A DNA stretch of 64,000 nucleotides from Staphylococcus pasteuri (GCF_003970495.1 NZ_RXWW01000002.1:1-64000); one strand, 5' to 3'. Positions 43,251 to 52,962 are shown, counted from the stretch's first letter. Made by a program: numbers and translations. The notes: generated by a model from the letters alone, not told the origin.

Positions 43251-44612
43251 ATGATGAAAAACAAATTGACATTAAAAGAGAATATTTTTATCGGATCAAT
43301 GCTATTTGGTTTATTCTTTGGTGCAGGGAATATCATATTTCCAATTCATCTAGGACAAACAGCAGGATCAAACGTATTTATAGCCAATTTAGGCTTTTTA
43401 ATTACAGCCATTGGGTTACCATTTTTAGGTATCATAGCAATCGGTATGTCTAAAACAAATGGCATTTTTGAAATTACTTCAAGGGTAAGTAAAACGTACG
43501 CATACATATTTACAATAGGTCTATATTTAGTAATCGGACCATTCTTTGCTTTACCTAGGTTAGCAACGACATCATTTGAAATTGCATTTTCACCATTTAT
43601 CTCACCAGGTGCTGCGAAAATTTATTTACCGGTTTTTAGTATTATTTTCTTCTTATTAGCATGGTTCTTTGCGAGAAAACCATCTAAAATTTTAGATTAC
43701 ATAGGGAAATTTTTAAATCCTGTATTTTTAATCTTATTAGGTATCGTTGTTGTCTTAGCCTTTATCCATCCATTAGGTGGATTAACTAATGCGCCAGTAA
43801 GTGCGGATTATAGTAAGAGCCCACTGCTCAAAGGATTTATTGATGGTTATAATACTTTAGATGCATTAGCGTCACTAGCATTTGGTATTATCATCGTAAC
43901 AACGATTAAAAAGTTAGGTATTACAAATCTTAATAGTATTGCTAAAGAAACAATTAAGTCAGGAACAATCAGTATTGTATTAATGGGTATCATATATAGC
44001 TTACTTGCGTTTATGGGTACAATGAGTATCGGTAAATTCAAAGTGAGTGAAAATGGAGGTATCGCATTAGCACAAATCGCGAGACATTATCTTGGAGATT
44101 ACGGCATCATTATCCTATCATTGATTGTTATTGTGGCATGTTTAAAAACAGCTATTGGATTAATCACAGCCTTTTCTGAAACGTTTACTGAGTTGTTCCC
44201 GAAACGTAGCTACTTAATGTTTGCGACAGTAGTCAGTATTTTAGCATGTGTATTCGCTAACGTTGGTTTAACGAAAATCATTATGTATTCAACACCTGTA
44301 TTGATTTTCATTTATCCATTAGCGATCACAATTATTTTATTAACATTAATTAGTCCATTATTTAACCACTCAACTATTGTTTATAGATTCACGATTTTCT
44401 TCACTATGATTGCTTCATTCATTGACGGAGTTAAAGCAAGTCCAGAACCATTTTTAAAAACATCATTTGCTAAATTCGTTATTTCATTAGGTGAAAAATA
44501 CCTACCATTCTTCGATATTGGAATGGGATGGATTTTACCAGCATTGGTTGGCTTTATTATTGGCTTCATTGTTTACAAAGTTCGTTCAAATAAATCTTCA
44601 ACAAATGAATAG
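43251..44612 (+). CDS. brnQ: Branched-chain amino acid:Na+/H+ symporter BrnQ
   Basis: A 453-residue, twelve-helix protein starting [34 protein letters not shown], the hallmark N terminus of LIVCS-family (BrnQ) transporters. It imports leucine, isoleucine and valine. Two adjacent ATGs (43251 and 43254) follow AGGAG. The preceding 263 bases hold AT-rich sequence with an incomplete CodY-box-like stretch (about 43171-43185) that I do not call as a site. Confidence 0.92.
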   Translation: MMKNKLTLKENIFIGSMLFGLFFGAGNIIFPIHLGQTAGSNVFIANLGFLITAIGLPFLGIIAIGMSKTNGIFEITSRVSKTYAYIFTIGLYLVIGPFFALPRLATTSFEIAFSPFISPGAAKIYLPVFSIIFFLLAWFFARKPSKILDYIGKFLNPVFLILLGIVVVLAFIHPLGGLTNAPVSADYSKSPLLKGFIDGYNTLDALASLAFGIIIVTTIKKLGITNLNSIAKETIKSGTISIVLMGIIYSLLAFMGTMSIGKFKVSENGGIALAQIARHYLGDYGIIILSLIVIVACLKTAIGLITAFSETFTELFPKRSYLMFATVVSILACVFANVGLTKIIMYSTPVLIFIYPLAITIILLTLISPLFNHSTIVYRFTIFFTMIASFIDGVKASPEPFLKTSFAKFVISLGEKYLPFFDIGMGWILPALVGFIIGFIVYKVRSNKSSTNE

Positions 44613-44626
44613 AATTCTAAGAGTGT

Positions 44627-44663
44627 ATCGCGTCTATCCTTAATAAGATAGGCGCGATTTTTT
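44627..44663 (+). terminator. Terminator of brnQ
   Basis: ATCGCGTCTATC (44627-44638) pairs with GATAGGCGCGAT (44647-44658), then a T run. Confidence 0.9.
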
Positions 44664-44798
44664 ATATCAATTAAACAAATATTCATTAATATTATATGCG
44701 AAATAAAGAAGGCTTAAATAAATATTTATTTTTACTTAATAATGAATTAATAATCATTAATTAAGCTTAATCTAACGAAAATCTAAAGGATGGTTAAT

Positions 44799-46166
44799 AT
44801 GGAAATGGTAAAGTCTAAGCAAGATTTATACAGAATTATTGATGATTCTGATAAGCAACAGACTTCTAAAATGTTACTTTTAATGGTATTGGGAACGATA
44901 TTTTTAGATGCATATGATATTACCATTTTAGGAACAATGACTGATCAAATTACAAAAGAGTTTCATTTATCTCCCACAATGTTATCCATTGTGATGACAT
45001 CTTTACCTGTAGGTGCATTGATAGGTGCGATTTTTGGAGGGAGTTTAGCACACCGTTTTGGGAGAAAAAGAATCCTTTCTATTTCTCTTTTAATTCTTAT
45101 CGTTACATCATTATGTGCAGCCATATCACCTAATTTATTTATGTTGTTAATTAGCCGATTTTTAATGGGAATCGCTATTGGTATGGATAGTCCAGTTGCC
45201 TTCACATTTATTGCAGAAATTAGTAATAAAGTACAAAGAGGTCGTAATGTTAATTACTGGCAAGTTGTATGGTACATCGCTATTGTAATATCTTCATTAG
45301 TGGTCATTATGTTTTTCTTATTAGGTGTTGGAGAACTCTTATGGAGAATGGCAGTTGCATTTGGAGGGGGTATTGCCCTCATATTATACATTATGAGATT
45401 GAAATACTTGAAAGAAAGTCCGACATGGATTGTTAATCATTTATCTCTTAAAAAAGCATCACTATATATTCAAAAGCATTATGACGTTCAAATTCAATTA
45501 GTAGAAAATGAAACAGATGTTAAAGAAATAGACACAGCTAAACCTGAATATAAAAGACTTTTAAAGCCGCCATACTTAAAAAGAATTACACTAGCAACAG
45601 CAATTTCTACCTTACAAGGAATGCAGTATTATGCGGTTGGTTTATATATCCCTATAATTGCAAAATATATGATAAGTGAAGATAAACTAGGTGTGCTACT
45701 TGGGACTGGAATTGTTAATATTGCTGGTATTATTGGTGCTTATTTAGGAGCACAATATACCTATCGGATAGGTACACGTAAACTCACAATGATAGGCTTT
45801 GCTATTGTACTCTTTGTCATGATTATGACGGGATTATTATATAGTGTTATGCCTATGATAATTAATTCATGTTTAATCGCACTATTCTTATTTGGACATG
45901 CAGGGGGACCAGGTACACAAGGTAAAACGATAGGAGCAATGTCATTTCCAACGCAATTACGTTCACAAGCGACAGGAATTGTAGAATCAGTAAGTAGAAC
46001 AGGTAGTATTATAGGTACGTTCATATTCCCAATTATTTTAGCAACTGTAGGTTTAAATCAAACCATGTTAATTATTGGTCTTGTACCTTTAATAGGTTTA
46101 ACAATTACGTTCGTACTGAAATGGGAGCCAGTTGGAAAGAATGTTGAGAATGAACTGCCTAATTAA
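44799..46166 (+). CDS. MFS sugar-porter-like transporter
   Basis: ATG 44799, after AAAGGATGG, is preferred to 44790, which overlaps that site. The 455-residue product has twelve membrane segments with GTIFLDAYDITILGT, the GGSLAHRFGRKRIL loop 2-3 motif and SRFLMGIAIGMDSPVAFTFIAEIS, as in sugar porter/metabolite:H+ symporters. The large central loop (about 205-255) is typical. The substrate (sugar or aromatic or dicarboxylic acid) cannot be decided. It stands alone, with a terminator downstream. Confidence 0.82.
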   Translation: MEMVKSKQDLYRIIDDSDKQQTSKMLLLMVLGTIFLDAYDITILGTMTDQITKEFHLSPTMLSIVMTSLPVGALIGAIFGGSLAHRFGRKRILSISLLILIVTSLCAAISPNLFMLLISRFLMGIAIGMDSPVAFTFIAEISNKVQRGRNVNYWQVVWYIAIVISSLVVIMFFLLGVGELLWRMAVAFGGGIALILYIMRLKYLKESPTWIVNHLSLKKASLYIQKHYDVQIQLVENETDVKEIDTAKPEYKRLLKPPYLKRITLATAISTLQGMQYYAVGLYIPIIAKYMISEDKLGVLLGTGIVNIAGIIGAYLGAQYTYRIGTRKLTMIGFAIVLFVMIMTGLLYSVMPMIINSCLIALFLFGHAGGPGTQGKTIGAMSFPTQLRSQATGIVESVSRTGSIIGTFIFPIILATVGLNQTMLIIGLVPLIGLTITFVLKWEPVGKNVENELPN

Positions 46167-46348
46167 TGTAGTCAAAGAGTCTAATTGGGAGATACTTGTA
46201 TATAACTGTCATGAAGGTATTATTTGACTGGAGGTAAGTGTTCGGTTTGTCTGAAGTTAGTGTGACGGTAGTCTGAAAATCTACTTTTCTTCAGTGTGCT
46301 ATTCCCCTCCCCTATCTAGATTGATATGGCAGATCATTAATAATAAAG

Positions 46349-46390
46349 AAGACCTTCTCATTGCACATAAAATGCAATAAGAAGGTCTTT
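46349..46390. terminator. Bidirectional terminator
   Basis: AAGACCTTCT (46349-46358) and AGAAGGTCTT (46380-46389) with an inner ATTGCA/TGCAAT stem, between convergent genes. The sequence 46167-46348 before it shows nothing recognisable. Confidence 0.88.
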
Positions 46391-46451
46391 AGTTATAATT
46401 CAGATATTAGATTATAAATCGCTCATTTCAAATATGAGAGCAAAATCTTTA

Positions 46452-47000
46452 TTATTTAGTTAAAAATTCTGAAGTTGTTGTTACTGAAGCGAAGTTTGAT
46501 AATGCTGAAATATATGCAGTTTGTACATTTTTAGCATCGACTGTTTCGCCATTATACTCTAAGTCACAAGTAGCAGTTGTATCTTCAACTAGAATAGGTT
46601 GGTAGCCAAGTTCAGCCGCAGCTCTTGTTGTTGAATCAATACACATATGTGTCATCATACCTGTAATCACAAGTTGTTCAACACCTTGTGATTTTAAAGT
46701 GTCTTGTAAAGTTGTACCTAAAAAGCTATTAGGATATTGCTTTTCAATGATAATATCATCAGATTGTACGTTGAATTTTTCATGAATTTCAATACCATTA
46801 GTACCTGCTTCAAATAAAGGTGCACCTTCAGTATGATCAATATGTTGAATATAAATAACAGGTAATTGTTGTTCTTTAAATGCATCTTTCAATTGAACCG
46901 CTTTGTCTGTAGCAGTTTCAGGATTAACAAGTGGGTTTTTACCACCTTCGAAGTAATCATTTTGTATATCTATAATAATGAGTGCTTGTTTTTTAGTCAT
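46452..47000 (-). CDS. Isochorismatase/nicotinamidase-like cysteine hydrolase
   Basis: The 182-residue protein shows the Asp-Lys-Cys triad of this family: Asp11 in LIIIDIQNDYF, Lys87 in IIEKQYPNSF and Cys120 in MTHMCIDSTTRAA. Such enzymes hydrolyse amides or vinyl ethers (nicotinamide, isochorismate, ureido compounds). The metal-binding residues typical of nicotinamidases (DxHxxxH) are not evident, so a general isochorismatase-like hydrolase is the safer name. Preceded by AGGAGAG. Confidence 0.88.
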   Translation of the reverse strand: MTKKQALIIIDIQNDYFEGGKNPLVNPETATDKAVQLKDAFKEQQLPVIYIQHIDHTEGAPLFEAGTNGIEIHEKFNVQSDDIIIEKQYPNSFLGTTLQDTLKSQGVEQLVITGMMTHMCIDSTTRAAAELGYQPILVEDTTATCDLEYNGETVDAKNVQTAYISALSNFASVTTTSEFLTK

Positions 47001-47161
47001 TTTATCTCTCCTAAACGTTTTGTTAATTCTAACGTATGTAACTAAAAAAAAGAAATATTTAGATTTGTGTCTAAATTGTGATCATTTCTCTTGAAAATTT
47101 TGTCAAAAGTATTACAATGGTATCTGTAACGTAATTGAAAACGCTTCTTAATTAGAAGAAG

Positions 47162-47521
47162 GTGAGTCAAATAGATAAAAGAAAAAAAGAGCAAGCCTTT
47201 GCTAATCTTGTACGTGCCTATCGCAAAGAACATGTGGGTAAAGGCCCTGAAAAAATCAATGTTGATTTTAAAGACAATTGGGCAATAGCTTTTATGCAAG
47301 GCGCATTAAGTAAAGTTGAAAACTTTTACTTGCGTGATGAACGTAATGAAGAAATGTTACGTCATGCACGAACACAAGAAGTAAAGCGTCTATATGATGA
47401 GGTCAATCCTGATGAGATGGAAGAACTTGTCGGTGCTAAATTTGTAAAACTATTTACAGATGTTGATTTAGCTGCTGATGAAGTAGTATCAATATTTGTT
47501 TTCGATAAATCAATAGAATAA
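47162..47521 (+). CDS. DUF2294/MpsC-like protein
   Basis: The 119-residue soluble protein contains FANLVRAYRKEHVGKGPEKINVDF and an ERNEEMLRHARTQEVKRLYDEV helix, resembling the DUF2294 (MpsC) family, whose staphylococcal member is associated with the MpsABC bicarbonate/cation system. A stop lies in frame 12 bases upstream, so the only usual start is GTG 47162, yet the purine-rich AGAAGAAGG abuts it without spacing. The initiation is therefore odd. An IR and AT-rich DNA follow. Confidence 0.68.
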   Translation: MSQIDKRKKEQAFANLVRAYRKEHVGKGPEKINVDFKDNWAIAFMQGALSKVENFYLRDERNEEMLRHARTQEVKRLYDEVNPDEMEELVGAKFVKLFTDVDLAADEVVSIFVFDKSIE

Positions 47522-47562
47522 GCGTGCTGGTGTAAGGTACCTGGTGCTGTTTGCTAACTACG

Positions 47563-47586
47563 CTTGAATAAAATTAATTATTCAAG
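47563..47586. promoter_or_regulatory. Inverted repeat upstream of formate dehydrogenase
   Basis: CTTGAATAA and TTATTCAAG are perfect nine-base arms around AATTAA. No T tract follows, and it lies 93 bases before the formate dehydrogenase ATG. Possibly an operator; the regulator is unknown. Confidence 0.5.
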
Positions 47587-47678
47587 GGGGTGATATGTGC
47601 AAATAGTAGCAGGTATTTTTGTGTATTAAGAAGTAATTTAAATTTTAAATAAAAAATTTTATAGGAGTGTATTATTTT

Positions 47679-48704
47679 ATGAAAATAGTAGCATTATTTC
47701 CAGAATATGTAGAGGGCGAAGAAAATCAAATTTTAAATACTAAAAAAGCAATTGGTTTAAAACCATTTTTAGAAGATAAAGGACATGAATTAGTTATCTT
47801 AACAGATGGTGAAGCTGACTTAGATAAACACTTAGCAGATATGGATATTGTTATTAGCGCGCCATTCTATCCTGCTTATATGACTAAAGAACGTCTTGAA
47901 AAAGCACCAAACTTAAAATTAGCTATTACTGCAGGTGTTGGTTCTGACCACGTTGACTTAAAAGCAGCTAGTGAAAACAATGTTGGTGTTGTAGAAGTAA
48001 CAGGTAGTAATACAGTAAGTGTTGCAGAACATGCTGTTATGGACTTATTAATCTTACTACGTAATTATGAAGAAGGTCATAGACAATCAGTTGAAGGCGA
48101 ATGGAACCTTTCTAGAGTTGGTAATGACGCACATGAATTACAAAATAAAACAATCGGTATCTTTGGTTTTGGTAGAATTGGTCAATTAGTAGCTGAACGT
48201 TTAGCACCATTTAACGTAACAATTCAACATTATGACCCAATCAACCAAAAAGATAATGAACATTCAAAATTTGTAGACTTTGAAACATTAGTATCAACAA
48301 GTGATGCAATTACTATTCATGCACCACTTACACCAGATACAGATACACTATTTAATAATGATGTGTTAAGTAAAATGAAAGAAGGTAGTTATTTAGTTAA
48401 CACAGCTAGAGGTAAAATTGTAGATACAGAAGCATTAGTAAAACAATTAGAATCTAAACACATTCAAGGCTATGCTGGTGACGTATGGTATCCACAACCT
48501 GCTCCTGCAGATCACCCTTGGAGAAATATGCCTAGAAATGCAATGACTGTACACTATTCAGGTATGACATTAGAAGCACAACAACGTATAGAAGAAGGTA
48601 CAAAAGATATTTTAAATCGTTTCTTTAACAATGAACCATTCCAAGACAAAGATGTGATAGTTGACGGAGGTCAAATCACAAGCGCAAGCTATAACGCAAA
48701 ATAA
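47679..48704 (+). CDS. fdh: NAD-dependent formate dehydrogenase
   Basis: ATG 47679 is used since the GTG at 47667 lies within the AGGAGTG ribosome site. The 341-residue D-2-hydroxyacid dehydrogenase-type protein has FDH-specific stretches: ITAGVGSDHVDL, VVEVTGSNTVSVAEH, NAD-binding GIFGFGRIGQ, VNTARGKIVD and GDVWYPQPAPADHPWRNMP with the C-terminal catalytic region MTVHYSGMTLEAQ. It oxidises formate to CO2 with NAD+ and is cytosolic and metal-free. A monocistronic unit with its own terminator. Confidence 0.93.
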   Translation: MKIVALFPEYVEGEENQILNTKKAIGLKPFLEDKGHELVILTDGEADLDKHLADMDIVISAPFYPAYMTKERLEKAPNLKLAITAGVGSDHVDLKAASENNVGVVEVTGSNTVSVAEHAVMDLLILLRNYEEGHRQSVEGEWNLSRVGNDAHELQNKTIGIFGFGRIGQLVAERLAPFNVTIQHYDPINQKDNEHSKFVDFETLVSTSDAITIHAPLTPDTDTLFNNDVLSKMKEGSYLVNTARGKIVDTEALVKQLESKHIQGYAGDVWYPQPAPADHPWRNMPRNAMTVHYSGMTLEAQQRIEEGTKDILNRFFNNEPFQDKDVIVDGGQITSASYNAK

Positions 48705-48770
48705 TTCACACAACACCATAGCCATGGATATTACCCTTTCCCATCTCCCTTAAAAAAATATAAATCTATA

Positions 48771-48815
48771 ATAGAGAAACATTGTTTACCCCTGGACAAT
48801 GTTTCTCTATTTTTA
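48771..48815 (+). terminator. Terminator of fdh
   Basis: ATAGAGAAACATTGT (48771-48785) pairs with ACAATGTTTCTCTAT (48796-48810), then a T run. Confidence 0.93.
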
Positions 48816-48943
48816 TTATTTAGCATCGATTACAAATTGGTTGTAATTTAGGTTTATCTTTTTCATAATAAACGGATAGATGTCCACATATTAATTGGAA
48901 TGAGCAAAACTAGACTTTAGTTATAAATTAAAGGAGATAGATT

Positions 48944-49567
48944 ATGTTATTCGAAAGAAATAAACCATTTACGAACGAAACATTACTTGATAAAGAAAAT
49001 ATATTAGAACTGATTCAATTTGAAAGATTTTGTCGTGATAACAGTCTTTGGGACAGTATGTATCAATGTTTTTCAAAAGATTCAACGGTAAATATTTCGT
49101 GGTTTAAAGGGTCAGGCGCTGAATTTGTAGAATCATCAAAAGAAATGAATCGTTATGCACCGCATCAAATTTATAATTCACAGATTTGGATTAATCAACA
49201 TAGAGCAGTTGCAATTATGCAGGCAACAATCCAAGCACGATTACCTATTGAGGATGTTCAAATGCAACTCAATTCAGATGCGAAAATTGTGTATGGATTA
49301 GTTAAAGAAGGAGACACTTGGTATATCCAAAATATGGAATGTGTTTATGAAAAAGATAGTCTTACACCAGTCGTACCTTCAACGATTACTATTCCAGACG
49401 AACAGTTACAAGCATATCGTTCAAGTTATGCATGCTTAAGTTATTGCCTAAATTACATTGGTTATAGTGTAAATCATGAATTACAAGGTATTGATCGACC
49501 AGAGCAATTGAACGATTATTATCAACGTTTAGATCAATGGTTAACTTATCAAAACGACACGATATAA
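48944..49567 (+). CDS. NTF2/SnoaL-like protein paired with amidohydrolase
   Basis: The 207-residue protein has an N-terminal SnoaL-like NTF2-fold domain (about 15-145; LIQFERFCRDNSLWDSMYQCFSKDSTVNISWFKGSG, then IVYGLVKEGDTWYIQNMECVYEKD) and a helical extension. Such domains serve as hydratases, dehydratases or ligand-binding proteins. It is 17 bases upstream of an amidohydrolase gene, suggesting sequential steps on one substrate. AAAGGAGAT precedes the ATG. Function unproven. Confidence 0.75.
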   Translation: MLFERNKPFTNETLLDKENILELIQFERFCRDNSLWDSMYQCFSKDSTVNISWFKGSGAEFVESSKEMNRYAPHQIYNSQIWINQHRAVAIMQATIQARLPIEDVQMQLNSDAKIVYGLVKEGDTWYIQNMECVYEKDSLTPVVPSTITIPDEQLQAYRSSYACLSYCLNYIGYSVNHELQGIDRPEQLNDYYQRLDQWLTYQNDTI

Positions 49568-49584
49568 ATAAAGGAGTATTAAAG

Positions 49585-50529
49585 ATGAAAAAAATAGACT
49601 TACATTCACATTATCTTTCACCAGGATTTGTGAAATTTTTAGATGATTATTTTGATGGTAAAGGTGACGGTGTACCAACGCCTTCATTTTCAATAGATAG
49701 TTATTTAAAGTTAATGGAAGATGAAGAGATAGATTATAGTGTATTATCAATTTCAAGCCCACATTTAAGTGCTGCACCAGATAAAGAAATGCTTGAGTTA
49801 ACTGAAGAAGTGAATACCTATGCTGCTGAGATGGTAACAGCGCATCAAGATAAATTAGACTACTTCGCATCATTACCATTACCTTTAGTAGACGAGAGTA
49901 TTCAAATGATCGACCATGCCTTAGATGACCAACATGCATTAGGGTTTACATTACCAACCAATGCACGAGGTATTTATTTAGGTGATGATCGTTTAGATAA
50001 AATTCTTGCTAAACTAGATGAACGTCACGCATTAGTAGCAATTCATCCCAATGAACCTAAACCAGTTAATGATTCAATTAAAGAAAAAATACTATCACCA
50101 TTGATGGAATTTTTCTTTGATACGACACGCGCGATTATTTTCATGAGTCAAAATAATGTGTTTAGTAAATATCCTAATATTAAATGGATTGTGCCACATA
50201 GCGGTGCATTGTTACCAGTGATTGCACAACGTGTGAGCATAGGTAATAAAATGTTTAATGTTGAAAATGGACCGGATGATATCGAACAAGTTATGAAAAA
50301 CTTATACTTTGATTTAGCTGGTATGGTATTACCTTATCAATTACCAACATTATTAGAAATGGTGGATGAAGATAAAATTGTGTATGGTGCAGATGCGCCT
50401 TATACAACTGATGAAGTAATTAAATTATTAGCGAATCAGCTTGAATCTACAGATCAATTATCTAATGAACAAAAAGAAAAATTCTTATATAACAATGCAA
50501 GTAAATTGTTAGGATTTTCAAATAAATAA
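49585..50529 (+). CDS. Amidohydrolase_2 (ACMSD-like) family protein
   Basis: ATG 49585, behind AAAGGAG, is the true start; the frame opening at 49537 lies inside the upstream gene. The 314-residue product has metal-ligand motifs KIDLHSHYLSP, VAIHPNEP, WIVPHSGALLPV and YGADAPY, as in gamma-resorcylate decarboxylase or ACMSD-like enzymes. It is co-transcribed with an NTF2-like gene. It is the third family member in this window and the shortest. Substrate unknown. Confidence 0.85.
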   Translation: MKKIDLHSHYLSPGFVKFLDDYFDGKGDGVPTPSFSIDSYLKLMEDEEIDYSVLSISSPHLSAAPDKEMLELTEEVNTYAAEMVTAHQDKLDYFASLPLPLVDESIQMIDHALDDQHALGFTLPTNARGIYLGDDRLDKILAKLDERHALVAIHPNEPKPVNDSIKEKILSPLMEFFFDTTRAIIFMSQNNVFSKYPNIKWIVPHSGALLPVIAQRVSIGNKMFNVENGPDDIEQVMKNLYFDLAGMVLPYQLPTLLEMVDEDKIVYGADAPYTTDEVIKLLANQLESTDQLSNEQKEKFLYNNASKLLGFSNK

Positions 50530-50539
50530 TAGTATTTAA

Positions 50540-50571
50540 AAAAGGAGCGTTCCGATTGGAATGCTCCTTTT
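50540..50571 (+). terminator. Terminator of NTF2-amidohydrolase operon
   Basis: AAAAGGAGCGTTCC (50540-50553) pairs with GGAATGCTCCTTTT (50558-50571). Confidence 0.92.
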
Positions 50572-50719
50572 ATATTTTGAATAAGTTATGACAATAAATC
50601 AGAATAAATCTTTTGTCCTCTTAATATTTCATCAATTATACATGATAGTGCTATACTTGAGTAAAGCGTTTTCCTAAAAATTTGGTCATTATAAAAAATA
50701 TAGATAGAGGTGTTTAATA

Positions 50720-51601
50720 ATGAATTTAGTCGCAATACTTATTGGTTTAGGACCACTAATAGGTTGGGGTCTATTTCCAACTATCGCTTCAAAATTTGGT
50801 GGTAAACCAGTAAACCAAATTATAGGTGCTACTGTCGGAACATTAATTTTTGCCATTGTGTTCTTTGCATCGACAAGTCATAGTTTCCCAACAGGTATGG
50901 ATTTATTCTTTGCACTGTTATCAGGCGCAGGGTGGAGTTTTGGTCAAATCATGACATTCAAAGCATTTGAATATGTAGGATCATCACGTGCAATGCCAGT
51001 AACAACAGCATTTCAATTGTTAGGTGCTTCTTTATGGGGCGTCTTTGCACTTGGTAACTGGCCTGGTGTTACAAATAAAATTATCGGATTTATCGCATTA
51101 ATTGTTATTTTAATTGGTGCGCGTATGACAGTTTGGGATGAGCATCCAGAAGCAACAAATAGCAAATCATTAAGAAAAGCAGTTGTGATTTTATTAATTG
51201 GTGAAATTGGTTATTGGTTATATTCAGCAGCACCACAAGCGACAGATATCGGTGGTAAAGCAGCATTCTTACCACAAGCAATCGGTATGGTGATTGTAGC
51301 TGTTATTTATGGATTGATGAACATGAAAGAAAGTAATCCATTTACTATGAAAGTAACATGGTTGCAAATTATCTCAGGTTTCTTCTTTGCATTTGCAGCG
51401 TTGACATATCTTATCTCTGCACAACCAAATATGAATGGTTTAGCAACAGGTTTCGTACTATCTCAAACTTCTGTTGTGCTTGCAACTTTAACTGGCATTT
51501 ACTTCTTAAACCAACGTAAAACATCTAAAGAAATGTTAGTCACTGTCATTGGATTAGTACTTATTTTAGTAGCAGCGACTGTAACAGTATTTATCAAATA
51601 A
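50720..51601 (+). CDS. rbsU: RbsU ribose uptake protein (GRP family)
   Basis: A 293-residue protein with ten membrane segments of the glucose/ribose porter family (LVAILIGLGPLIGWGLFPTIASKFGG; GAGWSFGQIMTFKAFEYVGSSRAMPV). Followed 18 bases later by rbsD and then rbsK, so ribose import is the likely role, as in other staphylococcal rbs loci. A half-palindromic AAAGCGTTTT stretch at about 50663-50672 recalls a CRE but has three mismatches. No RbsR gene is present nearby. Confidence 0.9.
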   Translation: MNLVAILIGLGPLIGWGLFPTIASKFGGKPVNQIIGATVGTLIFAIVFFASTSHSFPTGMDLFFALLSGAGWSFGQIMTFKAFEYVGSSRAMPVTTAFQLLGASLWGVFALGNWPGVTNKIIGFIALIVILIGARMTVWDEHPEATNSKSLRKAVVILLIGEIGYWLYSAAPQATDIGGKAAFLPQAIGMVIVAVIYGLMNMKESNPFTMKVTWLQIISGFFFAFAALTYLISAQPNMNGLATGFVLSQTSVVLATLTGIYFLNQRKTSKEMLVTVIGLVLILVAATVTVFIK

Positions 51602-51619
51602 TAAAGAGGAGAGATTTTG

Positions 51620-52024
51620 ATGAAGAAAACAGCATTACTCAATAGTCATGTATCAAAAGCTATCGCAACGATTGGTCATTATGATTTACTGACAGTTAAC
51701 GACGCGGGAATGCCTATCCCAAATGATGATAGAAGAATTGATTTAGCAGTAACAAAGGAATTACCTAAATTTATTGATGTACTAGAAACAGTATTATCAG
51801 AAATGAAAATTCAAAAAATTTATTTAGCTGAAGAAATCAAAACAAATAATGCGACACAGTTAAAACAAATTAAAAATTTAATTGATGATGATGTGGAAAT
51901 TGAATTTATTCCACATTCAGAAATGAAAGCATATTTAAGTCATCCATTAAATAAAGGAAATATACGTACTGGTGAAACTACACCATTCTCTAATATCATC
52001 CTTGAATCAAACGTAACATTTTAA
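51620..52024 (+). CDS. rbsD: RbsD D-ribose pyranase
   Basis: ATG 51620, after AGAGGAGAG, is preferred to TTG 51617. The 134-residue protein begins [21 protein letters not shown], with the catalytic-site His of the [11 protein letters not shown] motif, and ends [14 protein letters not shown], as in RbsD. It interconverts beta-pyranose and beta-furanose forms of ribose so that RbsK can act. Between rbsU and rbsK in one operon. Confidence 0.93.
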   Translation: MKKTALLNSHVSKAIATIGHYDLLTVNDAGMPIPNDDRRIDLAVTKELPKFIDVLETVLSEMKIQKIYLAEEIKTNNATQLKQIKNLIDDDVEIEFIPHSEMKAYLSHPLNKGNIRTGETTPFSNIILESNVTF

Positions 52025-52047
52025 TTAATTGAAACGGAGAGGTTGTT

Positions 52048-52956
52048 ATGACTAATAAAGTCGTTATTTTGGGATCTACAAATGTAGACCAATTTTTAAC
52101 AGTTGAACGATATGCCAAACCAGGGGAAACATTACATGTGGAAAAAGCACAACAATCCTATGGTGGCGGTAAAGGTGCCAACCAAGCTATTGCAACAGCA
52201 CGTATGAAAGCTAATACGACATTTATTTCTAAAGTAGGTAAAGATGGATTAGCGCAATTTATGTTCGACGATTTTAAAGATGCAGGTATGAATATAGATT
52301 ATATTTTAGAATCTGAAACTGAATCAACTGGCCAAGCATTTATCACTGTTGACGCGCAAGGTCAAAATACGATTTACGTCTATGGCGGTGCAAATATGGC
52401 CATTACACCAGAAGATGTTGTTAGTGCTAAAGAGGCAATTACACAAGCAGATTTCATTGTTGCACAGTTAGAAGTACCGGTACCAGCAATCATTGAAGCT
52501 TTCAAAGTAGCAAGAGCAGCAGGTGTAACGACAGTCTTAAATCCAGCACCAGCCAAGGAATTACCACAAGAATTATTGGAATTAATTGATGTGATTGTGC
52601 CTAATGAATTTGAAGCAGAAATATTATCAGGCACCCCTGTCACAGATGAAGCGTCTATGGCACAAAATGCGAATTATTTCTTAGGATTAGGTGCAAAAGT
52701 GGTCATCATTACTTTAGGAGAACAAGGTACATATTATGCCGTTGAAAATGATTCTGGATTAGTACCAGCTCAAAAAGTAAAAGCCATTGATACAACAGCA
52801 GCAGGAGATACTTTTATCGGCGCTTTCGTCAGTCGATTTAATATGGAAGAACGTAATCTTGTTGAAGCCATTGATTTTGCTAACAGGGCAGCTTCACTTA
52901 CAGTACAAAAATCAGGCGCACAAGCCTCTATTCCTTTAGCAGAAGAAGTAGAATAA
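52048..52956 (+). CDS. rbsK: RbsK ribokinase
   Basis: The 302-residue PfkB-family kinase has GSTNVDQFLTVERYAKPGETL, the GGGKGANQA substrate motif and the DTTAAGDTFIGAF anion-hole motif with the catalytic Asp. It phosphorylates D-ribose to ribose-5-phosphate for the pentose phosphate pathway. Last gene of rbsUDK; a terminator follows. Confidence 0.94.
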   Translation: MTNKVVILGSTNVDQFLTVERYAKPGETLHVEKAQQSYGGGKGANQAIATARMKANTTFISKVGKDGLAQFMFDDFKDAGMNIDYILESETESTGQAFITVDAQGQNTIYVYGGANMAITPEDVVSAKEAITQADFIVAQLEVPVPAIIEAFKVARAAGVTTVLNPAPAKELPQELLELIDVIVPNEFEAEILSGTPVTDEASMAQNANYFLGLGAKVVIITLGEQGTYYAVENDSGLVPAQKVKAIDTTAAGDTFIGAFVSRFNMEERNLVEAIDFANRAASLTVQKSGAQASIPLAEEVE

Positions 52957-52962
52957 TTATAT

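Noticed and set aside
47590-47652. Twenty-codon frame after the inverted repeat before fdh
   Set aside because: Its GTG overlaps the only Shine-Dalgarno-like sequence, and the peptide shows no feature supporting translation.
50661-50674. CRE-like sequence upstream of rbsU
   Set aside because: Three mismatches to the consensus, including both ends.
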